Positions 43,962-52,881 of a stretch of DNA of 64,000 bases are shown here, one piece after another. The notes beneath the pieces were generated by a model, which worked only from the letters and a program-made list of their open reading frames with translations, was not told the origin of the DNA and made no database searches. Both the position numbers and the translations under genes were made by a program. The DNA comes from Comamonadaceae bacterium PBBC1 (lineage in GTDB: Bacteria > Pseudomonadota > Gammaproteobacteria > Burkholderiales > Burkholderiaceae_C): positions 1 to 64,000 of the forward strand of contig NKIP01000021.1 in NCBI GenBank assembly GCA_002256145.1, written 5' to 3'. Numbering within the stretch: position 1 is the stretch's first letter; the number at the start of each line of letters is the position of its first letter.

Positions 43962-45213
43962 GTGAGGCTTTCTTGCCCACAGCGGGCACCACCAGCCCAC
44001 GCGCAAGCCAATCGTCAAACACTGCAAGCACCTGCTGCACAAAGCCCGCATCGTTGATGTGTGCATCGATGCGCGAGACCTCGGCCGCGCCCCAATCGCA
44101 TTGCACCATTTCGTCCATCATCGCGGCCAGACCTTCTGGATCGTGCAGCGGTGCACCGACCCGGTCCCACTCTTGTATACCTTGCAGGGGCAGCACCAGA
44201 TGCACCGGGCCTTGCGCCTGACGCAAGCGGTTGGTCAACTCCCGAGCAAATTCACGGCGCATGTCTGCGTCGATGCCCACCGACGCGATCAGGCGGTTGT
44301 GGTCGTGTGAGGGCCGCCCGGCAAAGCGCTCGGGCATCTGACCCCAGGCGGGGTAATCCACCAGGTCGGTCGCACCCGGGGCGACGATCATGGGCACGCC
44401 TTTGAGGCCAGCGCCCATCAAGCGGTCCGGCCCCGCGCTCACCACCGAGCCGCCCATCTGGTTGACCATCTCCTGCAGGCTGAAATCCATCACGCAGGCG
44501 AACTGACCTTGTGCAGCCAGCGATTCAAACGCCCGGCCCCCCATGCCTGTGGTGTGAAACACCGCCAGGTCAAATCCGCGTTTGTCGAGTTCGGGCTGCA
44601 GTTGAACCATGTATTTCAGGCAACTCGAGCCCAAGGACGTCATGCCCACCACCGGCCGGTCAAAACGCGGCACCCGCGCCACGCGGCAGGCCCCCACCAC
44701 CGCGCCTGCGGCTTGGGCCAGCGCCGACTGGCACAGGCTGTTGAGGCCGTAAAGGCCGCCCGCCCACAGCACCATCATCAAATCGGGCGGCATGCGCTCA
44801 GGTGGCAACAGGGGCGAAAACGCCACCGTGGACAACACCACTTTGGGCACGCCCAGCGGCAAGCTGCTGGCGACATCGAGCGCCAAATCGGTGCCCATGG
44901 TGCCGCCCAGCACCAGCAAGCCGTCCATGCTGCCCGTGCGCTGCAATTGCACCGCCAGGCGACTTGCACCCAGGGCCATCAAGGCCATGGCGCTGTTTTC
45001 GTCGCCACTGTCCATGACCTGCTGCAGCGTCACGCCCGCAGCTGCAGCCACATCGGTGTTGGCGATGTCCGGGACCACACGCCCTTTGGCCAGCACGCCC
45101 ACGTCCATGATCAGTGCCTGGCCACCAGCGGCCTGCACCTGCTCGCGCATGAAGCCGATCTCGTCGCTCTTGGTGTCGACGGTGCCGACGATCAGGATGA
45201 CCGGGCTCTTCAT
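43954..45213 (-). CDS. Tm-1-like (UPF0261) ATP-binding domain protein
   Basis: The 419-residue protein matches the UPF0261/Tm-1-like family: SPVILIVGTVDTKSDEIGF near residue 3, MDGLLVLGGTMGTDLAL near 95, GMTSLGSSCL near 188 and HDHNRLIASVGIDADMRREF near 304. The family has an N-terminal ATP-binding part and a C-terminal TIM-barrel-like part; plant Tm-1 binds a viral replicase, but the bacterial role is unknown. It overlaps the aminotransferase gene stop by four bases, so it is part of the operon. Confidence 0.85.
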   Translation of the reverse strand: MKSPVILIVGTVDTKSDEIGFMREQVQAAGGQALIMDVGVLAKGRVVPDIANTDVAAAAGVTLQQVMDSGDENSAMALMALGASRLAVQLQRTGSMDGLLVLGGTMGTDLALDVASSLPLGVPKVVLSTVAFSPLLPPERMPPDLMMVLWAGGLYGLNSLCQSALAQAAGAVVGACRVARVPRFDRPVVGMTSLGSSCLKYMVQLQPELDKRGFDLAVFHTTGMGGRAFESLAAQGQFACVMDFSLQEMVNQMGGSVVSAGPDRLMGAGLKGVPMIVAPGATDLVDYPAWGQMPERFAGRPSHDHNRLIASVGIDADMRREFARELTNRLRQAQGPVHLVLPLQGIQEWDRVGAPLHDPEGLAAMMDEMVQCDWGAAEVSRIDAHINDAGFVQQVLAVFDDWLARGLVVPAVGKKASHV

Positions 45214-46574
45214 GCGCGGCCCTCCTGCACAGCCGCAAACGCGGCTTCGAGCACGTCGCACATGAAGTCGACCTCCTCACGGGTGATGACCAGCGGCGGT
45301 GACAGGATCAGGTTGGGGCCGGAGATGCGCACCATCAGGCCCGCTTTGTAGGCCGCCTTGGCCACCCGCGCCGGGATGTCGCTGCTGCGTGTCATCGGCG
45401 TGCGTTTGGCCTTGTCGCTCACCATCTCGATGCCCAGCATCAGGCCCACACCACGCACATCGCCCACAAAGGCGCAGGTGTCCACCAACTTGCGCAAGCG
45501 GGTCTGCAGGTGCGCGCCCACACGGGCGGCGTTGCCGGTGATGTCCAGCGCCTCGATCTGGTCGAGCGTGGCCAGTGCCGCAGCAGCCGCCACCGGGTGC
45601 GCGCTGTAGGTGTAGCCGTGCGAGACCGAGGCCGTGCCCGTGGTGTCGGCATCAAACACGTCGGCAATGCGGCGGTTGATGGCCGTGGCCCCGAGCGGGA
45701 TGTAGCCCGAAGAAATGCCCTTGGCCAGGCACCACATGTCGGCATTCACCCCCCAAAGGCGGGTGCCAAACATCTCGCCGCTGCGGCCAAAGCCGGTCAC
45801 CACCTCGTCGGCGATCAAGAGCACGCCGTATTTATCGCAAATCTGGCGCACCAGCGGCCAGTAGTTGGGCGGCGGCACGATCACCCCGCCCGCGCCCTGC
45901 ACCGGCTCGGCAATGAAAGCGGCCACCGTGTCCGGCCCCTGAAAGACGATCTCGCGCTCCAGCAACTCGGCGCAGATTTCGCCCAGTCGGATCGGGTCAT
46001 CGGTGTAGGGGTTGTGGTAGGCCCAAGGCGTGTCGATGTGGAAGCACCCGGGCAGCAGCGGCTCATAGGCGCGGCGGAAATTGGTGTTGCCGTTCACGCT
46101 CATGCCGCCAAAGTGCACACCGTGGTAACCCTGGCGCAGGCTGATGAACTTGAAGCGGTCGGCCTGACCCTTGAGCTTCCAGTACTGGCGGGCCACCTTC
46201 AATGCGCCCTCCACCGCGTCCGAGCCACCGTTGGAAAACATCACGGTGGCCACGTCTTCGGGCTGCATCATTTGCACCAGGCGTTTGGACAACTCGATCG
46301 CCCGCACATGGGTGGTGCCGCGGAACACGTTGTAAAAAGGCAGCTCGTCCATCTGCGCCACGATGGCGTCGCGCACAGGTTTGTTGCTGTGGCCCAGGTT
46401 GCAGGCCCACAGCCCCCCCACGCCGTCCAGCATCTTGTGGCCATCTACATCCCAGATCCAGCAGCCCTCGCCTTTGGCGATGATGTCGGGGGTGGATTTT
46501 TTCATCGCCCCCGGGTGGGCCATGGGGTGCCACAGGTATTGCGCGTTGTCGGCCTTGAGTTGCTCGTGGTTCAT
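45210..46574 (-). CDS. Class III aminotransferase (omega-amino acid/pyruvate type)
   Basis: The 454-residue fold-type I PLP enzyme contains VMFSNGGSDAVEGALKVAR near 109, LLIADEVVTGFGRSG near 252 and the PLP lysine in CLAKGISSGYIPLG near 285. It is closest to omega-amino acid-pyruvate or diamine aminotransferases (SpuC-like). It would remove an amino group from an amine or omega-amino acid made by the upstream genes. It lies 17 bases after the aldehyde dehydrogenase gene. Confidence 0.88.
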   Translation of the reverse strand: MNHEQLKADNAQYLWHPMAHPGAMKKSTPDIIAKGEGCWIWDVDGHKMLDGVGGLWACNLGHSNKPVRDAIVAQMDELPFYNVFRGTTHVRAIELSKRLVQMMQPEDVATVMFSNGGSDAVEGALKVARQYWKLKGQADRFKFISLRQGYHGVHFGGMSVNGNTNFRRAYEPLLPGCFHIDTPWAYHNPYTDDPIRLGEICAELLEREIVFQGPDTVAAFIAEPVQGAGGVIVPPPNYWPLVRQICDKYGVLLIADEVVTGFGRSGEMFGTRLWGVNADMWCLAKGISSGYIPLGATAINRRIADVFDADTTGTASVSHGYTYSAHPVAAAAALATLDQIEALDITGNAARVGAHLQTRLRKLVDTCAFVGDVRGVGLMLGIEMVSDKAKRTPMTRSSDIPARVAKAAYKAGLMVRISGPNLILSPPLVITREEVDFMCDVLEAAFAAVQEGRA

Positions 46575-46591
46575 GTCGCGTACTTTCAAAA

Positions 46592-48076
46592 TCAAAGCTG
46601 AATCCAGGCCGTTTTCAGGTCCAGGTATTTGTCCATGGCATGCATCGACTTGTCGTGCCCATTGCCCGACTGCCGCACCCCGCCCAGCGGCACGGTGATG
46701 TCGGGGCCGCCATAGGTGTTGACGTGCACCAGCCCGGCCTTGATGGCGCGCACCATGCGGTGGGCACGAGACAGGCTGCCCGTCCAGACACCTGCGGCCA
46801 GGCCGTATTCGGTGCCATTGGCCAAGCGCACGGCCTCGGCCTCGTCCTCAAACGGCATCACGGCCAGAACCGGGCCAAAGACTTCTTGCCGGGCAATCTC
46901 CATCTCGGGCTGAACGCCATCGAGCACGGCGGGGCTCATGAACTGGCCACCAGGCACAGGCGCAATCACCTGACCACCGGTGCGCAGACGCGCGCCCTGC
47001 TCTAAAGCACGGGCCAGCATGCTCTGGTTGCGGGCCAGTTGGCGGGCGCTGCTCACGGCACCAATGTCCATCGTCACATCCAGCGGGTCACCCACACGCA
47101 GGCTGGAAGCGATGTTTTGCAAGCGATCCACGAATTCGTCATGCACCGAGCGCTGCACCAAGAGGCGCGAACCCGCCACACACACCTGACCGCTGTTGCG
47201 GAAGATGCCCATGGCCGAGACCTTGGCCGCCTGCGCCAGATCGGGCGCATCGTCAAACACCACATTGGGCGACTTGCCGCCCAGCTCCAGGTACACCCGC
47301 TTGAGGTTGGACTCGGCCGAAGCCTTGAGCAACATGCGTCCCACTGGGCCCGATCCGGTGAAGGTCAAGATGTCCACGTCCATGTGCCGCGCCAGCGCCT
47401 CGCCCGCCTCAGCGCCGGTGCCGGTGACCACATTGAGGACACCCGGCGGCAAGCCCGCATCCAGGCACAGCTGCGCCAGGCGAAGCAAAGACAGCGAGGC
47501 GTCTTCGGACGGCTTGAGCACCACCGAGTTGCCTGCTGCAAGCGCTGGGGCGATCTTCCAGGCACCGATCATCAGCGGAAAGTTCCAGGGCACGATGGCC
47601 CCCACCACGCCAACCGCCTCCTTGTGGATCAGCCCCAAGGTGCCTTCTGGGGTAGGGGCGATCTCGCCGTTGATCTTGTCCACACACTCGGCGTAGTAGC
47701 GGAAGGTGCCCGCAGCACTGCCCGGCTCGGCCTTCCAGGCCATCGCAATCTCGGTGCCGTTATCGCGCACGCCCAGCACCGCCAGCTCGGCGTGGTGCGC
47801 CTCGATGCGGTCGGCGATGCGGTGCAGAATTTTCTTGCGCTCGGCCGGCGCCATGCGCGACCACACGCCTTGCTCAAAACTGCGGCGGGCCGCCTGCACC
47901 GCGCGGTCGACGTCCACAGCCCCGGCAGCGGCGATGCTGCAAAGCGTCTGCCCGTCGATGGGCGAGACCACGGGCAAGGTCTGGCCAGATGCTGCGGGCT
48001 GCCACTGGCCGTCGATCAGCAGGCCTTGGTGGGCAATGGGCAAGTGGCGCAGTGCGTCGATGTGTTCTTGTTTCAT
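46592..48076 (-). CDS. PuuC-like aldehyde dehydrogenase
   Basis: The 494-residue NAD(P)-dependent enzyme has the catalytic Glu in YLELGGKSPN near 264 and Cys in NSGQVCVAG near 298. The C-terminus SGNGHDKSMHAMDKYLDL closely resembles E. coli PuuC (gamma-glutamyl-gamma-aminobutyraldehyde dehydrogenase). It would oxidise an aldehyde made from an amine to the acid. The position between the ferredoxin and aminotransferase supports amine catabolism. Confidence 0.88.
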   Translation of the reverse strand: MKQEHIDALRHLPIAHQGLLIDGQWQPAASGQTLPVVSPIDGQTLCSIAAAGAVDVDRAVQAARRSFEQGVWSRMAPAERKKILHRIADRIEAHHAELAVLGVRDNGTEIAMAWKAEPGSAAGTFRYYAECVDKINGEIAPTPEGTLGLIHKEAVGVVGAIVPWNFPLMIGAWKIAPALAAGNSVVLKPSEDASLSLLRLAQLCLDAGLPPGVLNVVTGTGAEAGEALARHMDVDILTFTGSGPVGRMLLKASAESNLKRVYLELGGKSPNVVFDDAPDLAQAAKVSAMGIFRNSGQVCVAGSRLLVQRSVHDEFVDRLQNIASSLRVGDPLDVTMDIGAVSSARQLARNQSMLARALEQGARLRTGGQVIAPVPGGQFMSPAVLDGVQPEMEIARQEVFGPVLAVMPFEDEAEAVRLANGTEYGLAAGVWTGSLSRAHRMVRAIKAGLVHVNTYGGPDITVPLGGVRQSGNGHDKSMHAMDKYLDLKTAWIQL

Positions 48077-48118
48077 GATTTCTCCCTACGTTCAATGGAT
48101 CAGTGGTCCGAAAAATTT

Positions 48119-48433
48119 TCAGTCAGGCACATGCAGCACGATGCCGTCCAGCGCAGCAGAGGCCATCAGCTGGCAGCTCAAGCGGCTGCCGCTTTGGCGT
48201 GGCGCGATGACGATGTCGAGCATGGCGTTTTCGACCTCATCCATCGGCGGGCAAGCAGCCAGCCAGGCTTCGTCGACGTAGACGTGGCAAGTGGCGCACG
48301 ACAGACAGCCACCGCATTCGCCCGCCACGCCGGGGATGCCGTTCATCTGCGCGGCGTCCATCAGGTTGGTGCCGTCGTTCACGTCGTCGCTCACGCGGTC
48401 GCCGTTGCTCATGATCCAGTGCACTTGGGGCAT
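48119..48433 (-). CDS. Plant/adrenodoxin-type [2Fe-2S] ferredoxin
   Basis: The 104-residue protein has the cluster motif C-x5-C-x2-C in GECGGCLSCATCHVYVD near residue 39, plus a fourth cysteine in SRLSCQLM near 86, the adrenodoxin/putidaredoxin layout. This type donates electrons to class I P450s. It is 17 bases after the ligase gene and two genes downstream of the P450. No ferredoxin reductase gene is in the cluster. Confidence 0.92.
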   Translation of the reverse strand: MPQVHWIMSNGDRVSDDVNDGTNLMDAAQMNGIPGVAGECGGCLSCATCHVYVDEAWLAACPPMDEVENAMLDIVIAPRQSGSRLSCQLMASAALDGIVLHVPD

Positions 48434-48450
48434 GGGTGGGTTCTTTCAGG

Positions 48451-49743
48451 TCAGATGAATCGGATGTAGTGGTCGCGCAGCGCATCGCCTTCGAGGCCTG
48501 CGGTGCGTTCGATCTCGTGGCGCTTGATGCCCACATGGTTGGCCACCAGGCCTTCGCCCAGCGCTTGCGTCAGCACGATATCGGCTTCGAGGGCATCTAG
48601 CGCACCCTCCAGGGTGCCGGGGACGCTCTGGGTCGCGTCCTTGTTTTCGAGGCAGTCGCCGGTTTCGGCAGGCTGCAGTTTGTAAGCATTGGCCACGCCC
48701 AAACGGGCGGCCTGCAGCACGGCGGCGGTGTGGGTGTAGGGGTTGGCGGCAGCGTCGCCCATGCGGTGCTCAATGCGTGCGCCCGGACCGCTTTCAGCCG
48801 ACAGGCGCACCGTGACGCCCCGGTGGTCCACCGCCCAGTTTTGCCAGAAGCCCGAAAGGCTGGCCGGTTGCAGGCGCTGGTAGGAGTTGGCGCTGGGGGC
48901 CAACAAGCCCGCCAAAGCCTGGTGGTGGTGCATCAGCCCTGCCGTGCAGCCGAGCGTCAATGCATTGAACTGGCTGGCGTCGTGGCCGCCCGAGATCGCA
49001 TTGTGGCCTTGGCCGTCACGCAGGCTGAAGTTGATGTGCACCCCGCTGCCCCCCACGGTGAGGATGGGTTTGGGCATGAAAGTCAACACAATGCCGTGCT
49101 GGAAAGCAACTTCGCGGGCCAGCAGGCGGAACAAAAAGATGTCGTCTACCGCCTTCACGGCACGGTCGTATGTCAGCGTGAACTCGAACTGCGGCGCGTC
49201 GTATTCGGTGTTCATGCTGTCGATGCGAAAGCCCGCGGCCGTGGCCTTTTCCCACAAGGCGTCGGTGAAGCCCCTCGGATCGGAGAATGGACCGGTTGAA
49301 TACACATGGGCCGCAGGCGTGTCGTAGGGTTTGAGCGAGCCGTCCGGCTCGATCTGGAAGGCAAAGGCTTCGAGCTCAATGCCCACCATCGGGTCGTAGC
49401 CCATGGCCTGCCAGTCGGCCACGGCACGCTTCAAGGCGCTGCGCCCGCACATGGGCAGCGGTGTGCCGTCGTTGGCTTTCAGATCGCCAATGGCCACTTG
49501 GGTGAACGGCTGCCAGCCCGGGCGGATGTCGTCGGCGGTGTAGACCGCCTCCATGTCGGGCAGGCCTTCCATGACCATCGCACCCGGGGCAGGAATCAGC
49601 TCTTTTTCATACGTCACGCCAAAAGTGCCGCGACAAAAACGGGCACCGCCGCCCTGCCCGGGTTGGAGCGTGACGTATTTGCCCCGCGCAATGGCCAGGT
49701 GGTCACAAAACAGCACCCGCAGGCGTTCTTGAACATTCGACAT
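48451..49743 (-). CDS. Glutamine-synthetase-like gamma-glutamyl-amine ligase
   Basis: The 430-residue protein has the GS catalytic fold: EYDAPQFEFTLTYDR near residue 174, GSGVHINFSL near 225, SYQRLQPASLSG near 286 and ARIEHRMGDAAANPY near 322. The N-terminal domain is short and true GS-I adenylylation features are not seen, as in PuuA-type and aniline/isopropylamine gamma-glutamyl ligases. It would join glutamate to an amine using ATP. It lies 23 bases after the P450 gene. Confidence 0.85.
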   Translation of the reverse strand: MSNVQERLRVLFCDHLAIARGKYVTLQPGQGGGARFCRGTFGVTYEKELIPAPGAMVMEGLPDMEAVYTADDIRPGWQPFTQVAIGDLKANDGTPLPMCGRSALKRAVADWQAMGYDPMVGIELEAFAFQIEPDGSLKPYDTPAAHVYSTGPFSDPRGFTDALWEKATAAGFRIDSMNTEYDAPQFEFTLTYDRAVKAVDDIFLFRLLAREVAFQHGIVLTFMPKPILTVGGSGVHINFSLRDGQGHNAISGGHDASQFNALTLGCTAGLMHHHQALAGLLAPSANSYQRLQPASLSGFWQNWAVDHRGVTVRLSAESGPGARIEHRMGDAAANPYTHTAAVLQAARLGVANAYKLQPAETGDCLENKDATQSVPGTLEGALDALEADIVLTQALGEGLVANHVGIKRHEIERTAGLEGDALRDHYIRFI

Positions 49744-49766
49744 GGTGATTCCTTTCAAACCTAGGT

Positions 49767-51032
49767 TCAGATGAGGTGCATGCGCACCGGCAGGCGTTTA
49801 ATGCCACAAACAAAATTCGAGCGCAAAAAGGCGTGTTCGCCTGTTTGCTCAATGCGGTCGACACGTTGGATCAACTCTTGCAGCAAGACGCGCAACTCCA
49901 GCCGCGCCAGCCACATGCCCAGACAGGCGTGCGCCCCGCCCTGCCCAAACGACAGGTGGCGGTTCACGCCCCGGCTCAAGTTGACAGTGAAAGGCTGCTC
50001 AAAGGCCCGCTCGTCGCGGTTGCCCGAGATGAACCAGAGCAGCACCTTGTCGCCCGCCTTGACATGTTTGCCGTGGTAATCAAAGTCCTCGGTCGCGGTG
50101 CGGCGAAAGTGCGTGGCGGGTGAGGCCCAGCGGATGAACTCGTCGGCCACGCCCTCCCAAGCGGCCTCGCCCTGCACCGCCTTGAGCTGCGCCATGAGGC
50201 CCGGTTGGTTGGCCAGCGCATGCAAAGCCGCCGCAATCGAATACCGCGTGGTGTCGTTGCCCGCTGCCACCAGCAGGCAAAAGAAATTGCGAAATTCGGT
50301 GTCGCTGATCACATTGCCTTGCGCATCGGGCTGGGTGATCAGGTGCAGCACGCCGCTGGTGTCGCCCGCTGCGCGTTTGCGCTCCATCATCTGGGCCGCG
50401 TAGTCGAACAAGTCGGCCCCTGCAGGCGAGCGAAACGGCATGAAGCGGTAGGCCTCGGTGTCCATCTTGTCGACGACATGGCTGGTGAAGTCGCTGTCGG
50501 TGTTGGCCATGAGCGCATCGCCTTTGTCCACCAGCCAGTCCAGGTCTTCCTCGGGCAGGCCCGCGATGCGCCCGAGCATGCGCATCGGCAGCTGGCGGGC
50601 GATCTGGTGTGTGGCGTCAAACTCACCCAGCCCCAGCGCTTGGTCGAGGATGCCCACACAGAGCTCGCGGATTTGGTCTTCGTACAGCGCCATCATGGGC
50701 TTGGAAAAGGCCTTGGCCACCAGCATGCGGGTGCGGGTGTGCTCGGGCGGGTCGGTCTCCTGGAAGGTGCGCCGCGCCATGTACTCCTCGTGCGTCTGGT
50801 CCTCCATGCGGATGCCTTGGGCTGAAGACAAGCGCTGGTGGTTGCGGTTGAGCTCCAAGATGTCGGCATGCCGCGTGACCGACCAAAAGCCCTTGCCTTC
50901 GGACCAATCGCACCAGGCCATCGGGTCTTCGTCGCGCAGACGCTGGAAGGTGTTGTGCGGCGTGCCGTTCACATAGCTGTCGTGGTCCGCCAAATCGGCG
51001 TGGCCATCGTCGGTGGGGTGCCAGACGGTCAT
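49767..51032 (-). CDS. Cytochrome P450 (bacterial class I)
   Basis: The 421-residue soluble P450 has the I-helix AAGNDTTRYS near 247, the ExxR in DEFIRWASP near 290 and the haem-binding FGQGGAHACLGMW with Cys near residue 369. There is no membrane anchor. Class I P450s take electrons from a [2Fe-2S] ferredoxin, which is encoded in the same operon. It overlaps the amidotransferase-like gene by four bases. The substrate is unknown; a C-H or N-dealkylating oxidation of an amine or its gamma-glutamyl derivative is proposed. Confidence 0.93.
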   Translation of the reverse strand: MTVWHPTDDGHADLADHDSYVNGTPHNTFQRLRDEDPMAWCDWSEGKGFWSVTRHADILELNRNHQRLSSAQGIRMEDQTHEEYMARRTFQETDPPEHTRTRMLVAKAFSKPMMALYEDQIRELCVGILDQALGLGEFDATHQIARQLPMRMLGRIAGLPEEDLDWLVDKGDALMANTDSDFTSHVVDKMDTEAYRFMPFRSPAGADLFDYAAQMMERKRAAGDTSGVLHLITQPDAQGNVISDTEFRNFFCLLVAAGNDTTRYSIAAALHALANQPGLMAQLKAVQGEAAWEGVADEFIRWASPATHFRRTATEDFDYHGKHVKAGDKVLLWFISGNRDERAFEQPFTVNLSRGVNRHLSFGQGGAHACLGMWLARLELRVLLQELIQRVDRIEQTGEHAFLRSNFVCGIKRLPVRMHLI

Positions 51033-51766
51033 TCTTGATTTTTCCTTGCGTGTTCAAAAAACTGCACCATCCACTGGCCAAACAGCGGCACATCGGCGGC
51101 CTGCTGCAGGCTGGTGTGGGCGCGGGCCATGGTGTTCGTGTCGAGCTTGTCAGCCAAGTAGCCCAGCAGCGCCTGCATGAACACCAGCGGCATTTCGGGG
51201 TGGTACTGCGTGGTCCAGATGTGCTGGCCGATCTGCATCGAGCCAGTGGGGCAAAAATCGCTGCCACCCAGGCATTCGGCCCCCTCGGGCATGCGGGTGA
51301 CCTGTTCGTTGTGGGCGGCCATCAAGGTGGTGGTGCTTTGCGCGGGAAGCATCCAGGGGTGGGTGTGATGCCAGTGCGTGGGCGCTGTGCCCAAGCCCCA
51401 ACCCGCCGCGTTGCGCGCCACCTGCCCGCCCAGCGCTCGGGCCACCGCCTGGTGGCCAAAGCACAGGCCAATCAGCGGTTGGCGTGCGGCATGCACGGCA
51501 CGGATGAAATCCAGCAAAGGCCCGACCCAAGGCAGGCTGTCGTCGTTGACCGAAGCCGGGCTGCCGGTGATGACATAGCCATCAAAAGTCTCAGGGCCGC
51601 TCGGAAATACGCCGTCCTTGACCGAAACCACTTCAAAAGACCAGTCAGGCCGCAAGGGCTGCAGCAACTGGACGACCTTTTGACCGTCATTCGGAAAATG
51701 CGCGGCAAACGCCGAGGTGTCGTTGTTGGTCAGCAAAACGGCGATATGCAAGTTCGGCAGGTTCAT
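51029..51766 (-). CDS. Class I glutamine-amidotransferase-like hydrolase
   Basis: The 245-residue protein has the nucleophile elbow PLIGLCFGHQAVARALGG with Cys near 102 and the His-Glu pair in QYHPEM near 189. No synthase partner domain is present. Stand-alone proteins of this kind hydrolyse gamma-glutamyl amides, as proposed for AtdA2 in aniline catabolism. It is the first gene of the minus-strand operon and is divergent from the AraC-type regulator. Confidence 0.85.
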   Translation of the reverse strand: MNLPNLHIAVLLTNNDTSAFAAHFPNDGQKVVQLLQPLRPDWSFEVVSVKDGVFPSGPETFDGYVITGSPASVNDDSLPWVGPLLDFIRAVHAARQPLIGLCFGHQAVARALGGQVARNAAGWGLGTAPTHWHHTHPWMLPAQSTTTLMAAHNEQVTRMPEGAECLGGSDFCPTGSMQIGQHIWTTQYHPEMPLVFMQALLGYLADKLDTNTMARAHTSLQQAADVPLFGQWMVQFFEHARKNQE

Positions 51767-51921
51767 CGGGTGTCTTTCAAGCTGACAGCCATGCTATGCA
51801 CAAGGCGCTCATGGCGCTATCAAGTTTGGGCATCACACACCCCGGGTTTTCACGAAAAAGCCTGCCCATGCGAAACAGGCACACTCAGGTGCATGCCCCA
51901 GCTGACTGTTTTGACTTTTTG

Positions 51922-52881
51922 ATGACCTCACCCACCCCCGATTCGCCCTGGGTCCAAGTGCTCGACACCCAGGACATGGACCAGCACGCCCTGGCCCAGC
52001 AAGGCTGGGCGCTGCAGTACGAACAGCTCTCGCCCGGCCAGTTCAAGGGGCGTATCCACCAGGTTCACCTGCCCGAGGTGACGCTGCTGCGCGAAGACAC
52101 CAGCATCGCCTTACGCCAGCGCGGGCGGCTGCATGAGAGCGTGTACGGCTTTGCCATGGCGCTGCAGGACTCCTCCGACCTGTTTTTCAACGGCCAACGG
52201 GTGCCCGCCCACGCCATCATGTGTGGCAAGGGCGACGAGGTGGACCTCACCACCCCGCCCCACTTCACCCTGATGGCCGTGGTCGTCAACCGCAGCCTGC
52301 TCAACCCGCTGTGGGAGCGCATGTACCAAAAACCCCTGGCGCATTGGCTCGAAAAGCAGCTGGTGCTGCAAACCACCGACATCAAAGCCCAGAACCTGCG
52401 CGACATGCAGCTCACCGTCCTGGACCAGGCCAGCGCGCTGGCCCACCGCCAGCACGACCCCCAGGCCCTGCGCCAGCTGCGCGACGAGATCCTGATGGAA
52501 TGGCTCGAAGCCTTGCCTGCGAAGGTCGACACCTCGGAGTTGCCCACCCTGGAGCGGAGAAAAAAACTGGTGGACCGCGCCTGCGAGCTGATGCTGGGCC
52601 ACGCCGACGAGCCCTTGTCCATCTTGGAGGTATGCAGCCGTGTCGGCACGAGTCGGCGAAAGCTCAACTACTGCTTTCAGGACGTGCTGGGCACCACGCC
52701 CATCAAGTACCTGCGCTCGCTGCGCCTGAACAGCGTGCGCCGCGCCCTGCGCCAGGCTGCGCCCGGCGTCACCATCCAGGACATCGCCTCTCACTGGGGC
52801 TTTTGGCACCTGAGCCAATTCGCCCAGGACTACCGTCGCCTGTTTGGCGAGCTGCCCTCCGACACCCTGCACAAGAGATGA
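51922..52881 (+). CDS. EutR-like AraC-family transcription regulator
   Basis: The 319-residue protein has a C-terminal AraC helix-turn-helix pair (LEVCSRVGTSRRKLNYCFQD near 234 and IQDIASHWGFWHLSQFA near 283) and ends in LPSDTLHKR, close to E. coli EutR, the ethanolamine regulator. The N-terminal part starts DMDQHALAQQGWALQYEQLS, also EutR-like, and would sense an amine or amino alcohol. The ATG at 51922 leaves a 155-base divergent promoter gap; earlier in-frame ATGs at 51796 and 51868 are possible. Confidence 0.82.
   Translation: MTSPTPDSPWVQVLDTQDMDQHALAQQGWALQYEQLSPGQFKGRIHQVHLPEVTLLREDTSIALRQRGRLHESVYGFAMALQDSSDLFFNGQRVPAHAIMCGKGDEVDLTTPPHFTLMAVVVNRSLLNPLWERMYQKPLAHWLEKQLVLQTTDIKAQNLRDMQLTVLDQASALAHRQHDPQALRQLRDEILMEWLEALPAKVDTSELPTLERRKKLVDRACELMLGHADEPLSILEVCSRVGTSRRKLNYCFQDVLGTTPIKYLRSLRLNSVRRALRQAAPGVTIQDIASHWGFWHLSQFAQDYRRLFGELPSDTLHKR

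Noticed and set aside
51796-51921. Earlier in-frame starts for the AraC-type regulator
   Set aside because: They would leave little room for the divergent promoters and add residues without similarity to EutR, so 51922 was preferred, although not proven.
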